DNA of 36,797 nucleotides from Phycisphaerales bacterium (GCA_022843545.1 JALHNL010000022.1:1-36797); one strand, 5' to 3'; shown: positions 1-8,534, counted from the first letter of the stretch. Notes: generated from the letters alone by a model not told the origin. Numbers and translations: made by a program.

Positions 1-1
1 G

Positions 2-553
2 ATGAACCCAGACGGCACGCTCCGCAACAGCGCCTTCAAGGTCCACCACATGCCCGGCGTGCTGTTCTTCCGCCGCAGCGACCACTTCGACCACGAGCGA
101 TTCCTCACCGGGGACACGGTCTCATGGGGCAACGACGCGAAGAACCCCGACTCGCTGGGCATCACCGGCAAGCGCTCGGTCATGCTCGTCGCCCTGCGGC
201 TGCTCCACTACCTCGGCTTCTCGACGGTGTACCTGCTCGGCTGCGACTTCAAGATGGACGCGGAGCGCAAGTACGCCTTCGACGAGCACCGGGCGGCGAA
301 TGCGATCCGGCACAACAACGTGCTGTATGACTCGCTGTCGCGCCGGTTCGAGGCCCTCAAGCCGCATTTCGAGAAGCACCGCTTCCGCGTGGTCAATTGC
401 TCGCCCGGAAGCGCCCTGGAGGTCTTCGAGAAGATGGCCTTTGAGGACGCGGTGAAGGCAGCCGCTTCCGAGTGCGGCAAGCCCGTCCGCACCGACGGGT
501 GGTACGAGCCCGATCCCAAGGCGAGCGCCCCGCAACAGGAGGCCGCACGATGA
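2..553 (+). CDS. Rossmann-like glycan-related protein, probably 5'-truncated by the window edge
   Basis: A reading frame of 183 codons is open to the left edge, so the ATG at base 2 may be internal and the N-terminus missing. A hydrophobic strand followed by LLGCDFKM (about residues 75-82) resembles the nucleotide-sugar-binding strand seen in DUF115/MptE-like and sialyltransferase-like Rossmann proteins. The rest is charged and soluble, with no signal peptide or membrane segment. The stop codon overlaps the start of the next gene as ATGA, and the following genes include two DXD glycosyltransferases, so a role in glycan or surface modification is plausible. The family assignment is by resemblance only. 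It could instead be a phage-associated hypothetical protein. Confidence 0.5.
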   Translation: MNPDGTLRNSAFKVHHMPGVLFFRRSDHFDHERFLTGDTVSWGNDAKNPDSLGITGKRSVMLVALRLLHYLGFSTVYLLGCDFKMDAERKYAFDEHRAANAIRHNNVLYDSLSRRFEALKPHFEKHRFRVVNCSPGSALEVFEKMAFEDAVKAAASECGKPVRTDGWYEPDPKASAPQQEAAR

Positions 554-2064
554 GCGACGGCCCCACGCGGTACTACCTCTACATCCCCGTCTGGGCGACG
601 GGACGCGCTCCCCAGGGCGGCGGGTCGAGCAACTACTCGACGCCGTCAGGCTCGACCCCGGAGAGCACGTACTCGACCCCGACCAGCACGCCGAGCATGC
701 CGTCGAGCTACTCGACGACCGGCGACGTGATCTACACGACCGGGCCGGGCGGCACGCCCACGCTCACGTTCTACACCACCGGCGCGTTCACGAGCAACAC
801 GCCCGGGACGACACACACGCCGTCGAGCAGCGGGCCGATGTCATCCAGCGGGATGACCACAGACTCGTCGCAGACGCCGACGAGTTCGCAGACGCCGTCG
901 AGCACGGGCTCGTCGGGCATGAGCAGTTCCGGCGGCGGGAGTTCCTCGGGCGCGTCGAGTGGCATGTCCTCGGGTGCGAGTTCGGGGGCATCGTCGGGCA
1001 TGTCGTCGGGCGGCAGTTCCGGTATGTCCTCGGGCATGTCGTCGGGCGGGTCGTCCGGTGGTTCATCGGGCGGCGGATCGTCCGGAGGCGGGTCGTCGGG
1101 CGGTGGCGGATCCAGCGGCGGCGGCAGCGGCCCCGGTGGGTCGGGTCCAGGCGGGTCCGGGCCTGGCGGCTCGGGGCCGGGTGGTTCTGGGCCGGGCGGG
1201 AGTGGTCCCGGCGGCTCCGGCCCCGGTTCCAACTGCGTGCTCGTGGGCACGCCCGTGGTTCTGGCCGACGGATCGATCAAGCCCGTCGAGGCACTCAAGC
1301 CGGGCGACCGCGTCGCGGCGCTCGACGTGGCGGGCCTGGACCGCGACGTGCCGTGGCGAGCCCAGTACCAGTGGCTCCGTCCGTGGGCGGAGGCAGCGCT
1401 CACGCCCGTCACTGGCACGGTCAGCAGCGTGAAGATCGGATCGCACGAGGGGTTCGTCACCATCAACGGCCGCCTATGCCTGACGCCCGAGCACCCTGTG
1501 CTGCTGAAGCGCAACGAGGAGATCGGCTTCGCGTCGGCGGAGTTCGTGCAGGTCGGCGATGCGCTCGTGCGCCAGGACCTGAGCGAGGAAATCGTCGAGA
1601 CGGTGCAACGCTCAGCCGAGCGGGTGATGACCGTGGCGGTCCATGTGCCAGGGCTGAACGTGTTCCTGGCTGGCGGCGTGTGGATTCACAACGACATGCC
1701 CGCCACGCAGCAGAGCGGCTCCGGATCATCGTCGGGTTCGGGGTCGAGTTCAGGCTCCGGGTCCGGGTCGTCGAGCGGGAGCGGCTCCGGCAGCGGAAAG
1801 TCCAGCGGCTCGTCCATGTCGAGCTCGGGGTCCAGTTCCGGTTCGAGTTCCGGCAGTTCGTCAGGCTCATCGAGCGGCAGCGACAGCGGCTCCGGCCCGC
1901 CCGGCTCCGGATCGGGCTCCGGCAGCGCCCAGCAGTCAGTGGCGCTGGGCGAAGGCGCATCGTCCTTCATCGAGGGTGGCATGGAGGGCGTGCCTCCGGC
2001 GAAGTGGCAGCAGAGCGGCGTAGTAAGTCTCAGCAGCGGCATCGAAGAGGAGGCAAAGGCGTGA
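550..2064 (+). CDS. Ser/Gly-rich low-complexity protein with an intein-like (BIL-type) Hint domain
   Basis: The start is placed at the ATG overlapping the upstream stop, giving 504 residues. Residues 1-228 are Thr/Ser/Pro-rich, then Ser/Gly-rich, then GPGGS pentapeptides. Residues 229-381 form a Hint domain: Cys229, GTPVVLADG and KPVEALKPGDRV (block A region), LTPEHPVL (block B TxxH-like), a second VGDAL element, and a C-terminal GVWIHND in which His380-Asn381 are the splice-type residues. The +1 residue is Asp, not Ser/Thr/Cys, and there is no homing endonuclease insert. That is the pattern of bacterial intein-like domains, which mostly cleave rather than splice. Residues 382-504 are another Ser/Gly tract. 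No signal peptide is visible, so export would need a non-Sec route. The downstream glycosyltransferases overlap it and may act on its Ser-rich tracts; this is inference. Confidence 0.8.
   Translation: MSDGPTRYYLYIPVWATGRAPQGGGSSNYSTPSGSTPESTYSTPTSTPSMPSSYSTTGDVIYTTGPGGTPTLTFYTTGAFTSNTPGTTHTPSSSGPMSSSGMTTDSSQTPTSSQTPSSTGSSGMSSSGGGSSSGASSGMSSGASSGASSGMSSGGSSGMSSGMSSGGSSGGSSGGGSSGGGSSGGGGSSGGGSGPGGSGPGGSGPGGSGPGGSGPGGSGPGGSGPGSNCVLVGTPVVLADGSIKPVEALKPGDRVAALDVAGLDRDVPWRAQYQWLRPWAEAALTPVTGTVSSVKIGSHEGFVTINGRLCLTPEHPVLLKRNEEIGFASAEFVQVGDALVRQDLSEEIVETVQRSAERVMTVAVHVPGLNVFLAGGVWIHNDMPATQQSGSGSSSGSGSSSGSGSGSSSGSGSGSGKSSGSSMSSSGSSSGSSSGSSSGSSSGSDSGSGPPGSGSGSGSAQQSVALGEGASSFIEGGMEGVPPAKWQQSGVVSLSSGIEEEAKA
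1129..1218 (+). repeat. Six tandem GPGGS pentapeptide codon repeats
   Basis: Six 15-bp units encode Gly-Pro-Gly-Gly-Ser directly before the Hint-domain cysteine (codon at 1234), followed by a shortened GPGS. Third positions vary between units (ggt, ggc, ggg), so the protein repeat is kept while the DNA has diverged. It probably acts as a flexible linker. Confidence 0.85.
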
Positions 2065-2684
2065 TTCCGAAGGTCATCTACACGGCGGACCTCAGCGAGA
2101 CTCCCGACAAGCAGCGGCTCACGGCCTGGCGGCACGCGTGGCAGACCATGCATCCCGAGTGGGACGTGGTGACGCTCACGCTGGACACCAAGCCGCCGAT
2201 CCTCAACTACGACCAGTGGCAGCAAACCTTCGGGCTCAGCGAGCCCGCAGCCTCGGCGGCACGGCTGAACCTGCTTCGCTACGAGGTGCTGGCCCGCGAG
2301 GGCGGCGTCTTTGTCGATCCGGACCGCCTGCCGCTGCGCCCGCTCGATGAACTCGTCGCCGGGGTCGGCGCGTTCTGCTCGACCATCGCCAGCCACGGCG
2401 CGAGCAGGCCGCACATGCTCTCGCCGTCGGTGCTCGGCGCGACGCGGAACCATCCGTTGCTCTGGCACGCCATCCGCGATCTGCCGCACTCGGTGCTGGT
2501 CTATCGCGGCGTGTGGGACCAGAGCGGGCCGGGGTTCCTGACCCGCGTGGTCCGCGACCACGGGCACTTCCGCGACGTGGTGCCCTTCCACTGGGCGCTC
2601 TTCGAGCAGGGCGAGGAGGCCGCCAGGGCCCATGGCGGTGCGTTCGCGTTCGTGCAGGCCAAGCCCGCGGAGGTGGTGGCGTGA
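2061..2684 (+). CDS. Small DXD glycosyltransferase (Gly_transf_sug type)
   Basis: Translation most likely starts at the GTG at 2061, which overlaps the preceding stop (GTGA) and has a strong AGAGGAGG Shine-Dalgarno about 8 bases upstream. The 207-residue product opens with IPKVIYTADL and has the family core: an Asn-rich mid region, RLNLLRYEVLAREGGVF, then VDPDRLPLRPLDEL, in which DPD is the DXD metal/nucleotide-sugar site. No membrane segment is seen. It is paralogous to the next gene and coupled to it by another GTGA overlap. The family transfers sugars from nucleotide donors in capsule or O-glycan assembly; donor and acceptor here are unknown. The Ser-rich protein upstream is a candidate acceptor by context only. 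Confidence 0.75.
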   Translation: MIPKVIYTADLSETPDKQRLTAWRHAWQTMHPEWDVVTLTLDTKPPILNYDQWQQTFGLSEPAASAARLNLLRYEVLAREGGVFVDPDRLPLRPLDELVAGVGAFCSTIASHGASRPHMLSPSVLGATRNHPLLWHAIRDLPHSVLVYRGVWDQSGPGFLTRVVRDHGHFRDVVPFHWALFEQGEEAARAHGGAFAFVQAKPAEVVA

Positions 2685-3364
2685 GCACGGCCGCACGCAC
2701 CACCTCAATCCCGCGTGTCCTGCACCAGATCTGGCTGGGCAAGGGCGAGATGCCGCTCAACCAGCGTCGCTGGCGTCGCCGCGTCGCCGAGATGAACCCG
2801 CACTGGGAGATGCGGCTGTGGACCGACGACAACCTGCCGCCGATCCTCAACCGCAACGCCTGGGACGCCTGCGGCAACGTCGGCGGCACGCCCGGCTGCG
2901 TGATGCGCTCGGATATCCTGCGGCTGGAGATCTTGGCCCGGTTCGGAGGGGTCTACCTCGACACCGACGTGAAGCCGGTACGGCCGCTGGATGAGATGTG
3001 CCCGCCCGAGGTCGTCGCGTGGGCCGCGTGCGAGCAACTCGACATCGTGACAAACGCCGCGATGGGATTCCCGCCCAACCACCCGGCGATGTGGCACGCG
3101 GTGGCGATGGTCGAAGAGTCGTTCTTCGAGCGCCGGTATGTCGGTGATCAGGCGGGGCCGGGCCTGATCGCCCGGGTGGTCACGCAGTACGACGACGTGG
3201 CGCTGTATCCGCCGGCCTACTTCCACCCGACGGTCGGAGAGTCGAAGTCCAACCCGGACGCGCCCGTGTTCTTGAAGGCGGCGCATCTCTTCGCGGGGAC
3301 GTGGGTGGAAGAGAATCGGCAACGCTACTCAAGAATGTGGCACGCGAACGAATCACGTCGCTGA
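2681..3364 (+). CDS. Small DXD glycosyltransferase (Gly_transf_sug type), second copy
   Basis: The GTG at 2681 overlaps the upstream stop by 4 bp and gives 227 residues. The N-terminal [11 protein letters not shown] and central [16 protein letters not shown] are hallmarks of the OCH1/Gly_transf_sug fold, with DTD as the catalytic metal-binding DXD. It is more canonical than its upstream paralogue. It has no signal peptide or membrane helix, so it is probably cytoplasmic. It is the last plus-strand gene of this block. Its 3' end overlaps the 3' end of the convergent copper ATPase gene by 12 bp, marking the boundary between the surface module and the metal island. Confidence 0.82.
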   Translation: MSTAARTTSIPRVLHQIWLGKGEMPLNQRRWRRRVAEMNPHWEMRLWTDDNLPPILNRNAWDACGNVGGTPGCVMRSDILRLEILARFGGVYLDTDVKPVRPLDEMCPPEVVAWAACEQLDIVTNAAMGFPPNHPAMWHAVAMVEESFFERRYVGDQAGPGLIARVVTQYDDVALYPPAYFHPTVGESKSNPDAPVFLKAAHLFAGTWVEENRQRYSRMWHANESRR

Positions 3365-5827
3365 TCGAGCCCTCAACCTCAGGCTGTTGAGCACCACGCT
3401 TACGCTGCTGAACGCCATCGCGGCGCTCGCGAGAATCGGCGAGAGCAACCAGCCCGTGAACGGGAAAAGCACGCCCGCCGCGATGGGGATTCCCACGATG
3501 TTGTAGATGAACGCCCAGAACAGGTTCTGCTTGATCGTCCGCATGGTGTCGTGCGAAAGGGCGATCGCCTGGGGCACGGCCCGCAGATCGCCGCGCATGA
3601 GCGTGATGTCAGCAGACTCCATCGCCACATCGGTGCCGGTCCCGACGGCCAGGCCGACATCGGCCTGAGCGAGCGCGGGTGCATCGTTGATGCCGTCGCC
3701 GACCATGCCCACGACGTGCCCCTCGACCTGAAGGGCCCTGACCTTGTCCGCCTTGTCCTTTGGCAGTACATCAGCGAAAACGACATCGACGCCAACTTGC
3801 GAGGCGACGGCGTCGGCCGTTCGCTTGTTGTCGCCGGTCATCATGACCACGCGGAGACCCAGCTCATGCATCGTGGCGATGGCCGCCTTCGATTCGGGTC
3901 GCACCGTGTCGGCGACCGCAATAATTCCCGCTTCGCGGCCGTCGACGGCAACGTACATGGGCGTGCGCCCCAGCGCCGCCAGACCCGCGGCGTTCTCCCC
4001 CATCGCGGACTGGATACTGCGCTGAGCCAGCAACGCCGCTTTGCCGACTAGCACCGCGTGCCCGTCTACCTGGGCCTCGACGCCGTTCCCGACCACGGCC
4101 TGAAAGTCGATCGGTTCAGTGAGCGACAGTCCGCGTGCCAAGGCCTCACGGACGATCGCGGCGGCGAGCGGGTGCTCGCTGTGCTGCTCCGCTGAAGCGG
4201 CCAACCGCAGCAACTCGCGTTCATCGAGCGTCTCCTGCACACCCACGGGTGCCGTGATGATGTCCGTCACGGCGGGCTTGCCGTGCGTGATGGTGCCCGT
4301 CTTGTCGAGCACGATGGCGGTGAGCTTGTGGGCGGTCTCCAGCGCCTCGCCGCCCTTGATGAGAATACCCTTTTCCGCGCCGCGCCCCGTGCCGACCATG
4401 ATCGCCGTCGGCGTTGCCAGCCCCAGGGCGCACGGGCACGCGATGATGAGCACGGAGACGGCCGTGACCAGCGCCATGCTGAGGCGCGATTCCGCCGGCG
4501 AAGCGAACCACCAGACCACGAACGTTACGAGGGCGATCGCGATCACGATGGGAACGAACACGCCGCTGATCTTGTCGGCCAGGCGGGCAATCGGGGCCTT
4601 ACTGCCCTGGGCCTCCTGGACAAGCCGCACGATCTGCTGAAGAGCCGAGTCAGCTCCGACCCTGGTCGCCACCAGCCGCAGCGCGCCGGTCGTGTTCATC
4701 GTCGCGCCGAAAACGCTGTCGCCGGCCGTCTTCTCGACCGGCACGCTCTCGCCGGTGAGCATCGACTCGTCCACGGCGGACTGGCCGCTCTCAACACGTC
4801 CATCCACGGGGATCTTCTCGCCGGGACGCACCAACACGCGATCACCAACGACGACAGATTCGATTGGCACGTCCTGCTCGGTGCCGTTGCGCACGACACG
4901 AGCTGTCCGAGCCTGCATGCCAATGAGACGCTTGATGGCCGCACTCGTCCGCCCCGTGGCCCGGGCCTCGAAGTACTTGCCCAACAGGATCAGGACGATG
5001 ATGACCGCGGCGGCCTCGTAGTACACGGGCACCATGACCATGCCGCCCATGTTGCCTTCGGCGTGTGCGGCATGAGCCGCGGCTCCGCTCACTCCAGCGA
5101 AGAACCCCGGCCAGATCGTCGCCGCGAGCGAGTAGAGGTACGCCGCGCCGGTGCCCATCGCCACCAGCGTGTCCATGTTGGCGCTGAAGTGCCGCAAGCC
5201 CTTCCACGCGGAGCGGAAGAACTGCCACCCGCACCAGAACATGACCGGCGTCGTGAGCGCGAGTTGGAGCCAGTTGGTCCAGGGGACGTTGAAGGCGTCG
5301 ATCTTGCCGTGCGACATCGCGATGACGAGCACCGGCAGCGATAGCACGGCCCCGACGGTCGTCTTGATCAGCAGCCGTCGGGCCTCTGCCTCTCCGACGT
5401 TCAAGTGGGCCGAGTGGTCCTCGCCCCTAGGGCCGCCGTTCATCGCGTGCCCGGCGTGTTCCCCCGCCGTCTGCGCTGCGAGCATCGCGGCGTGATCGTG
5501 GCCCGCGTGTCCCTGCGGAGGATTCGTCGCCCCCTGCTTCACCGGCGACACGACGGCCTTGTAGCCGATGCCGTCCACCGCCTTGGCGAGTTGCTCCGGA
5601 CCGGTCGCCGCCGGGTCGTACCTCACCGTCGCCACCTTGGTAGCGAAGTTCACGCTCGCCGACTCAACGCCCGGCTGCTTGCCCAGACGCTTCTCGATCC
5701 GGCTCGCGCACGAAGCGCACGTCATCCCTTCGATCGGCAGATCGGCCCGCTCGATAGTCGCTTTGGCAGTCGTCTCCGTCGGTGCGGCCTCGCCGCCATG
5801 CGGATCTTCGTTGGCGTTCGTCATCAT
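3353..5827 (-). CDS. copA: Cu(I)-translocating P1B-type ATPase CopA
   Basis: The 824-residue protein has one N-terminal HMA domain (GMTCASC at 34-40), then a His-rich stretch (residues ~105-145, with HAGHDHA and HAGHAMN), eight predicted membrane segments, the transmembrane metal site C464-P465-C466, the phosphorylated D508 in DKTGT, and the GDGIND hinge at 710-715. The final helices carry YN and MxxSS ([15 protein letters not shown]), the signature of Cu(I)-exporting P1B-1 ATPases. It pumps cytoplasmic Cu(I) across the inner membrane using ATP. The start is the upstream ATG of an ATGATG pair, with AAAGGA just before it. It is the last gene of the CsoR-type operon, 24 bp after the small Cys-rich protein gene. 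Ag(I) transport is also possible. Confidence 0.96.
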   Translation of the reverse strand: MMTNANEDPHGGEAAPTETTAKATIERADLPIEGMTCASCASRIEKRLGKQPGVESASVNFATKVATVRYDPAATGPEQLAKAVDGIGYKAVVSPVKQGATNPPQGHAGHDHAAMLAAQTAGEHAGHAMNGGPRGEDHSAHLNVGEAEARRLLIKTTVGAVLSLPVLVIAMSHGKIDAFNVPWTNWLQLALTTPVMFWCGWQFFRSAWKGLRHFSANMDTLVAMGTGAAYLYSLAATIWPGFFAGVSGAAAHAAHAEGNMGGMVMVPVYYEAAAVIIVLILLGKYFEARATGRTSAAIKRLIGMQARTARVVRNGTEQDVPIESVVVGDRVLVRPGEKIPVDGRVESGQSAVDESMLTGESVPVEKTAGDSVFGATMNTTGALRLVATRVGADSALQQIVRLVQEAQGSKAPIARLADKISGVFVPIVIAIALVTFVVWWFASPAESRLSMALVTAVSVLIIACPCALGLATPTAIMVGTGRGAEKGILIKGGEALETAHKLTAIVLDKTGTITHGKPAVTDIITAPVGVQETLDERELLRLAASAEQHSEHPLAAAIVREALARGLSLTEPIDFQAVVGNGVEAQVDGHAVLVGKAALLAQRSIQSAMGENAAGLAALGRTPMYVAVDGREAGIIAVADTVRPESKAAIATMHELGLRVVMMTGDNKRTADAVASQVGVDVVFADVLPKDKADKVRALQVEGHVVGMVGDGINDAPALAQADVGLAVGTGTDVAMESADITLMRGDLRAVPQAIALSHDTMRTIKQNLFWAFIYNIVGIPIAAGVLFPFTGWLLSPILASAAMAFSSVSVVLNSLRLRARSAT

Positions 5828-5851
5828 CGTCCTTTGTACATCGAGCCGATC

Positions 5852-6040
5852 TCAGGGCTTGGTCGCCGCCGTTGTTCGCTCTGTCGGTGAGCGCGAAGAG
5901 GGCTTGGTTGCGTCGTCCTTCTTGAGCACCGCCCCGGCGATGATCGCTCCGACCACCACCGCACCCAGGATCAAGGGCATGAACTTTCGCCATCCCGTCG
6001 CCGGAGCATTGTCGTCATGGCATCCGCAGTTGCAACTCAT
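5852..6040 (-). CDS. Small Cys-rich single-span membrane protein
   Basis: The 62-residue product begins MSCNCGCHDD, a CxCxCH cluster suited to binding Cu(I) or another soft metal. One membrane helix follows (about residues 21-40, FMPLILGAVVVGAIIAGAVL) with a Lys/Asp and Ser/Thr-rich tail. It lies just upstream of copA on the same strand and is probably co-transcribed. By position it may pass metal to the ATPase or act as an accessory subunit. I do not recognise a named family, and the function is inferred only from composition and context. It is too short for strong homology claims, but it has a plausible GAGG ribosome site and a clear helix. Confidence 0.65.
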   Translation of the reverse strand: MSCNCGCHDDNAPATGWRKFMPLILGAVVVGAIIAGAVLKKDDATKPSSRSPTERTTAATKP

Positions 6041-6064
6041 GATTCACCTCGCGTTCCCATTTCA

Positions 6065-7354
6065 TTACACCAGCACTCGGCTCACGGCTTCCACAGCCTT
6101 CAGCCCTGTCCCGAACCGGGCCATTGTCTCGCGGTGTTTATCCAGTTCGCCGTAGGGCAGGAAGCGCACGGCGAAATCGGCGACGCGTCGGAACGCGGGC
6201 CGGGCCAGTTGCTGCCGCACATCGTCTTCCCTCGCGTCGGGCGCGACAAGAAACAGTCGCACTCCCGCGTGATCGGGCACACCCAACGCGAGGTCGAGCA
6301 TCCGCACGATGCCTGAGTAGATGCTCGTGGTGTGCTCGACCTCGAAGGCCGCGGCGACACGGCCGGGGGATGCGCCGCCGAACTCGCCTCGTTCGAGCCA
6401 GAGCACGTCGATCAGTCGAACGGCCTCCACGCCGGTGGACTGCTCCAGCGCCGGCGGGAGGGCATCGATGCACCCGTCGCACAGCCGCCCGCCCTCCAGC
6501 GGCCGGTTGCGGTCGTTCGCCGCGACCCACACGTCAAAGCCGAGCGAGCGGCCCAGGTCGCGGAGCCAGCCCTGCACCTGGGCGTGCGACCGGTCCTCCT
6601 GCTCGGCGATCTTCTGTGCTTTCACGGCGGCCGCGGACTCGTCGCGGACGTTCCTGAGGTCCGCCTCCCACGCGGCGATCGCATCGGTGTCGCCGCTGCG
6701 CGGCGGGGCTTGGTAGCGTCCGAGACCCACATCGAACAACAAGCCCGCGACTGCTCCGAGATCGTTGCTCAGCAGCGCACGGTGCTCGGCGTTGATCCGC
6801 ATCACGCCGGCGCGCATGGCGAGGTACTGCTCCCACGATCCGAGCTTGACCTTCGAGCCGGTCACCGCGTTGTACCCCTTGACGATGGCCGTGTTGAAGG
6901 GTGGTACCAGCGTGGGGTGCAGGAAGTAGAGCATGTTGGCCGCGGCGGGACCCAGGCCTTTGATGTTCCGATCGGCGAGCGTTCGGACGGCCCGCACGAC
7001 CGCGTCCTCGGTGTCGCAGCACGAGCACGTGTGCAGGAACCGTCCGAAGGCCCTCTGATTCTCCGCGCTCTCGTAGATGTCCGGGATGCGAAGCTTGGGC
7101 TTCCACAGGAACGCGTGGTCTGCCCCCTTGAAGATCTGTCGCTGCTCCGCGATCGAATGCACGACGGTTTCCAGCGACGAACCCTTGTAGACGTTGCCGA
7201 ACGTCCCCGCGTCGATCTCTCGCACGACCTCGGCGATCCCCACCCGGATCGAACGAAAGTTCTTGATCCGCTGGTCCCACAGGAACCACGAGCGGTACGC
7301 CCCGCCGGGGTCGTCCTTCCAACGGGCAATCAGTTGGGCGAGCGCGTCGTACAT
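6065..7354 (-). CDS. Restriction-endonuclease-like protein with HhH-like segment, function unknown
   Basis: This 429-residue cytoplasmic protein is preceded by AAGGAG. Residues ~130-165 (IKGLGPAAANMLYFLHPTLV) look like a helix-hairpin-helix element of DNA glycosylase-type proteins. The C-terminal third holds AAAFEVEHTTSIYSGIVRM followed by FLVAPDA. The acidic E-x-E on a strand and the later hydrophobic strand fit a PD-(D/E)XK-like nuclease core, as in some solitary type II restriction-like proteins. A central CxxC (CSCC near 118-121) and a GRLCDGC may bind metal. No methyltransferase gene is nearby. It is unexpectedly inserted between csoR and copA in the same orientation, with gaps of about 25-35 bp, so it is probably co-transcribed. 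The nuclease assignment is tentative. Confidence 0.55.
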   Translation of the reverse strand: MYDALAQLIARWKDDPGGAYRSWFLWDQRIKNFRSIRVGIAEVVREIDAGTFGNVYKGSSLETVVHSIAEQRQIFKGADHAFLWKPKLRIPDIYESAENQRAFGRFLHTCSCCDTEDAVVRAVRTLADRNIKGLGPAAANMLYFLHPTLVPPFNTAIVKGYNAVTGSKVKLGSWEQYLAMRAGVMRINAEHRALLSNDLGAVAGLLFDVGLGRYQAPPRSGDTDAIAAWEADLRNVRDESAAAVKAQKIAEQEDRSHAQVQGWLRDLGRSLGFDVWVAANDRNRPLEGGRLCDGCIDALPPALEQSTGVEAVRLIDVLWLERGEFGGASPGRVAAAFEVEHTTSIYSGIVRMLDLALGVPDHAGVRLFLVAPDAREDDVRQQLARPAFRRVADFAVRFLPYGELDKHRETMARFGTGLKAVEAVSRVLV

Positions 7355-7387
7355 GCCGTCAATGCTCCTTGGCGCATCCGAGCGGGG

Positions 7388-7843
7388 TCACCGGGCGATC
7401 TTGCCGACCAGCGCGATCAGTTCGTCCACCATCGCCGCCTGCTGGGCCTCGTCGCCGTGCATGGCGTGGTTCGCGCAGTGCGACAGGTGGTTGCGGAGCA
7501 GGTTCTTGGCGACCGAGCGCAGCGACTCTTGCACCGCCGCGCACTGCTGGATGATGTCCGCGCAGTAGCGGTTTTCGTCGATCATCGCGGCGATTCCACG
7601 CACCTGCCCCTCAATCCGCTTGAGGTGTTTCAGGTTCGCCGCCTTGAGGTCGTGGTCCACGCCCGCTGCGTGCGCGCCAGGCCCGACGCCATCGCGCGCG
7701 GCCTCCAGCCCAGCCGCCGCGCCGCACCCGCAGCACGCCGCGGCTCGTGCGCCTTCAGGAGATGCTCGCCCCGCGCCGCTCACGACTGGGGCGCTCTTTG
7801 CGTCGCCCGCCCGTGCGCTGCTCGTCTCGCTCTGCTTTTTCAT
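7388..7843 (-). CDS. csoR: CsoR-family Cu(I)-sensing repressor
   Basis: The C-terminal half (residues ~63-151) is a complete CsoR/FrmR (DUF156) domain: LKHLKRIEGQVRGIAAMIDENRYC, then AVQESLRSVAKNLLRNHL. Cys94, His119 and Cys123 match the Cys-His-Cys Cu(I) triad of CsoR and not the sets typical of RcnR or FrmR. CsoR tetramers bind DNA when apo and release it on Cu(I) binding. The ATG at 7843 is preferred over the GTG at 7870 because AAGGGA precedes it at good spacing. Unusual is a ~60-residue N-terminal extension rich in Ala/Gly with ACCGC (37-40), which could add a metal site. It sits second in the operon, so autoregulation through the operator at 8233-8250 is likely. Confidence 0.93.
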   Translation of the reverse strand: MKKQSETSSARAGDAKSAPVVSGAGRASPEGARAAACCGCGAAAGLEAARDGVGPGAHAAGVDHDLKAANLKHLKRIEGQVRGIAAMIDENRYCADIIQQCAAVQESLRSVAKNLLRNHLSHCANHAMHGDEAQQAAMVDELIALVGKIAR

Positions 7844-7894
7844 GCGTGAGTGTCCCTTTGTTGTCGGCACCGAATGCCGCCCCGCTTCCCGACT

Positions 7895-8212
7895 TCAGCC
7901 GCGAGAAGGGCCGTGCGCGGCGTTCTTGTTTCCACCGACGCAGCACGCCGCGGCGGGAGCCCGTCCAGCACCGGCTTCCGCCGACTCCGCGCTCGCTCGG
8001 GCCGTGTAACCGGCCTCGCCAAGGGCGTTCACGGCCCGGGACACGGTGGGACCGTCGGGCGCGGTGATTTCGGCACGGCCCACCGCGACCGACCGGACGC
8101 CCACGCCCGGCACGGCGGCCAGGGCCTTGGTAACGGTCTGCACGCATTGCCCGCAACTCATCCCGTCGATAGAGAGCGTCGTGGCCGTGTTCGTCCGTGC
8201 CGTCGTGTCCAT
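7895..8212 (-). CDS. HMA-domain copper chaperone (CopZ-like)
   Basis: The start is the ATG at 8212, with AAAGGAG 7 bases upstream; a longer frame continues upstream but lacks such a site and runs into the promoter. The 105-residue protein has one ferredoxin-like HMA domain (residues ~10-75) with the metal loop GMSCGQC at 17-23 and a hydrophobic AVGRAEIT strand. A short Ala-rich tail carries a further CC pair (AACCVGG) and His. HMA chaperones carry Cu(I) to ATPases such as CopA. It is the first gene of the operon, directly behind the candidate CsoR-controlled promoter. The extra C-terminal CC is not standard for CopZ. Confidence 0.9.
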   Translation of the reverse strand: MDTTARTNTATTLSIDGMSCGQCVQTVTKALAAVPGVGVRSVAVGRAEITAPDGPTVSRAVNALGEAGYTARASAESAEAGAGRAPAAACCVGGNKNAAHGPSRG

Positions 8213-8230
8213 GAGAAACTCCTTTGTCGA

Positions 8231-8259
8231 AGTATACTCCCCAGGGGTATCTGCGTCCA
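8231..8259 (-). promoter_or_regulatory. Copper operon promoter with CsoR/RcnR-type operator in the spacer
   Basis: On the minus strand a -35-like TGGACG (8254-8259) and a -10 TATACT (8231-8236) are separated by 17 bp. The spacer and -10 are covered by TACCCCTGGGGAGTA (8235-8249), a flanked G/C tract of the TACT-N7-AGTA type used by CsoR/RcnR/FrmR regulators (here TACC on one side). The expected transcription start leaves a leader of only about 12 bases containing the Shine-Dalgarno of the HMA gene. A closely related site lies at 35894-35910. The element is read by eye; binding is inferred. Confidence 0.7.
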
Positions 8260-8324
8260 CCATGGCCGCGAAGTTCGACGTGGCTTTGCCCCGGGCAGGC
8301 GGAGGTAAGGCGTGTGTGTCCGCC

Positions 8325-8534
8325 GCGTCCGCGCGGACTCTCAGGATTCCCGTCCAGGTCGGTCGGACGACCGTCCCGATGGGCGGGACGGGGGCGCGAG
8401 GCGACGGGACGAGCGTCCGGCCGGCTCGTGCGGGCTTCCATGCGGATCGCACGGGTGTGCGTGCGGCATGGACGGGCGTGCGAGCGACGCGTTCGGTCGT
8501 CCGGGCCGGGGGGACGATCGTCCCCCCGCAAGGC
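8325..8534. repeat. Array B: ten degenerate 21-bp repeats with palindromic core
   Basis: Units begin every 21 bp at 8325, 8346, 8367, 8388, 8409, 8430, 8451, 8472, 8493 and 8514. The typical unit is ACGGGCGTCCG followed by about 10 variable bases ending in GG or similar. Together with the GG ending the previous unit, the core reads GGACG-NN-CGTCC and is self-complementary; perfect examples start near 8365 and 8407. The unit at 8451 has a GCAC..GTGC core, a change compensated on both arms. The array fills most of the 444-bp gap between the HMA gene promoter and the four-helix Cys-rich gene. It matches array A at 26805-26993. No gene is supported in it. Confidence 0.75.

Noticed and set aside
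8213-8452. Upstream extension of the HMA chaperone frame
   Set aside because: It would run through the promoter, operator and repeat array; the ATG at 8212 has an ideal Shine-Dalgarno.
8325-8534. CRISPR array interpretation of the 21-bp repeats
   Set aside because: Units are too short and too degenerate, there are no constant repeats separating unique spacers, and no cas gene is present.
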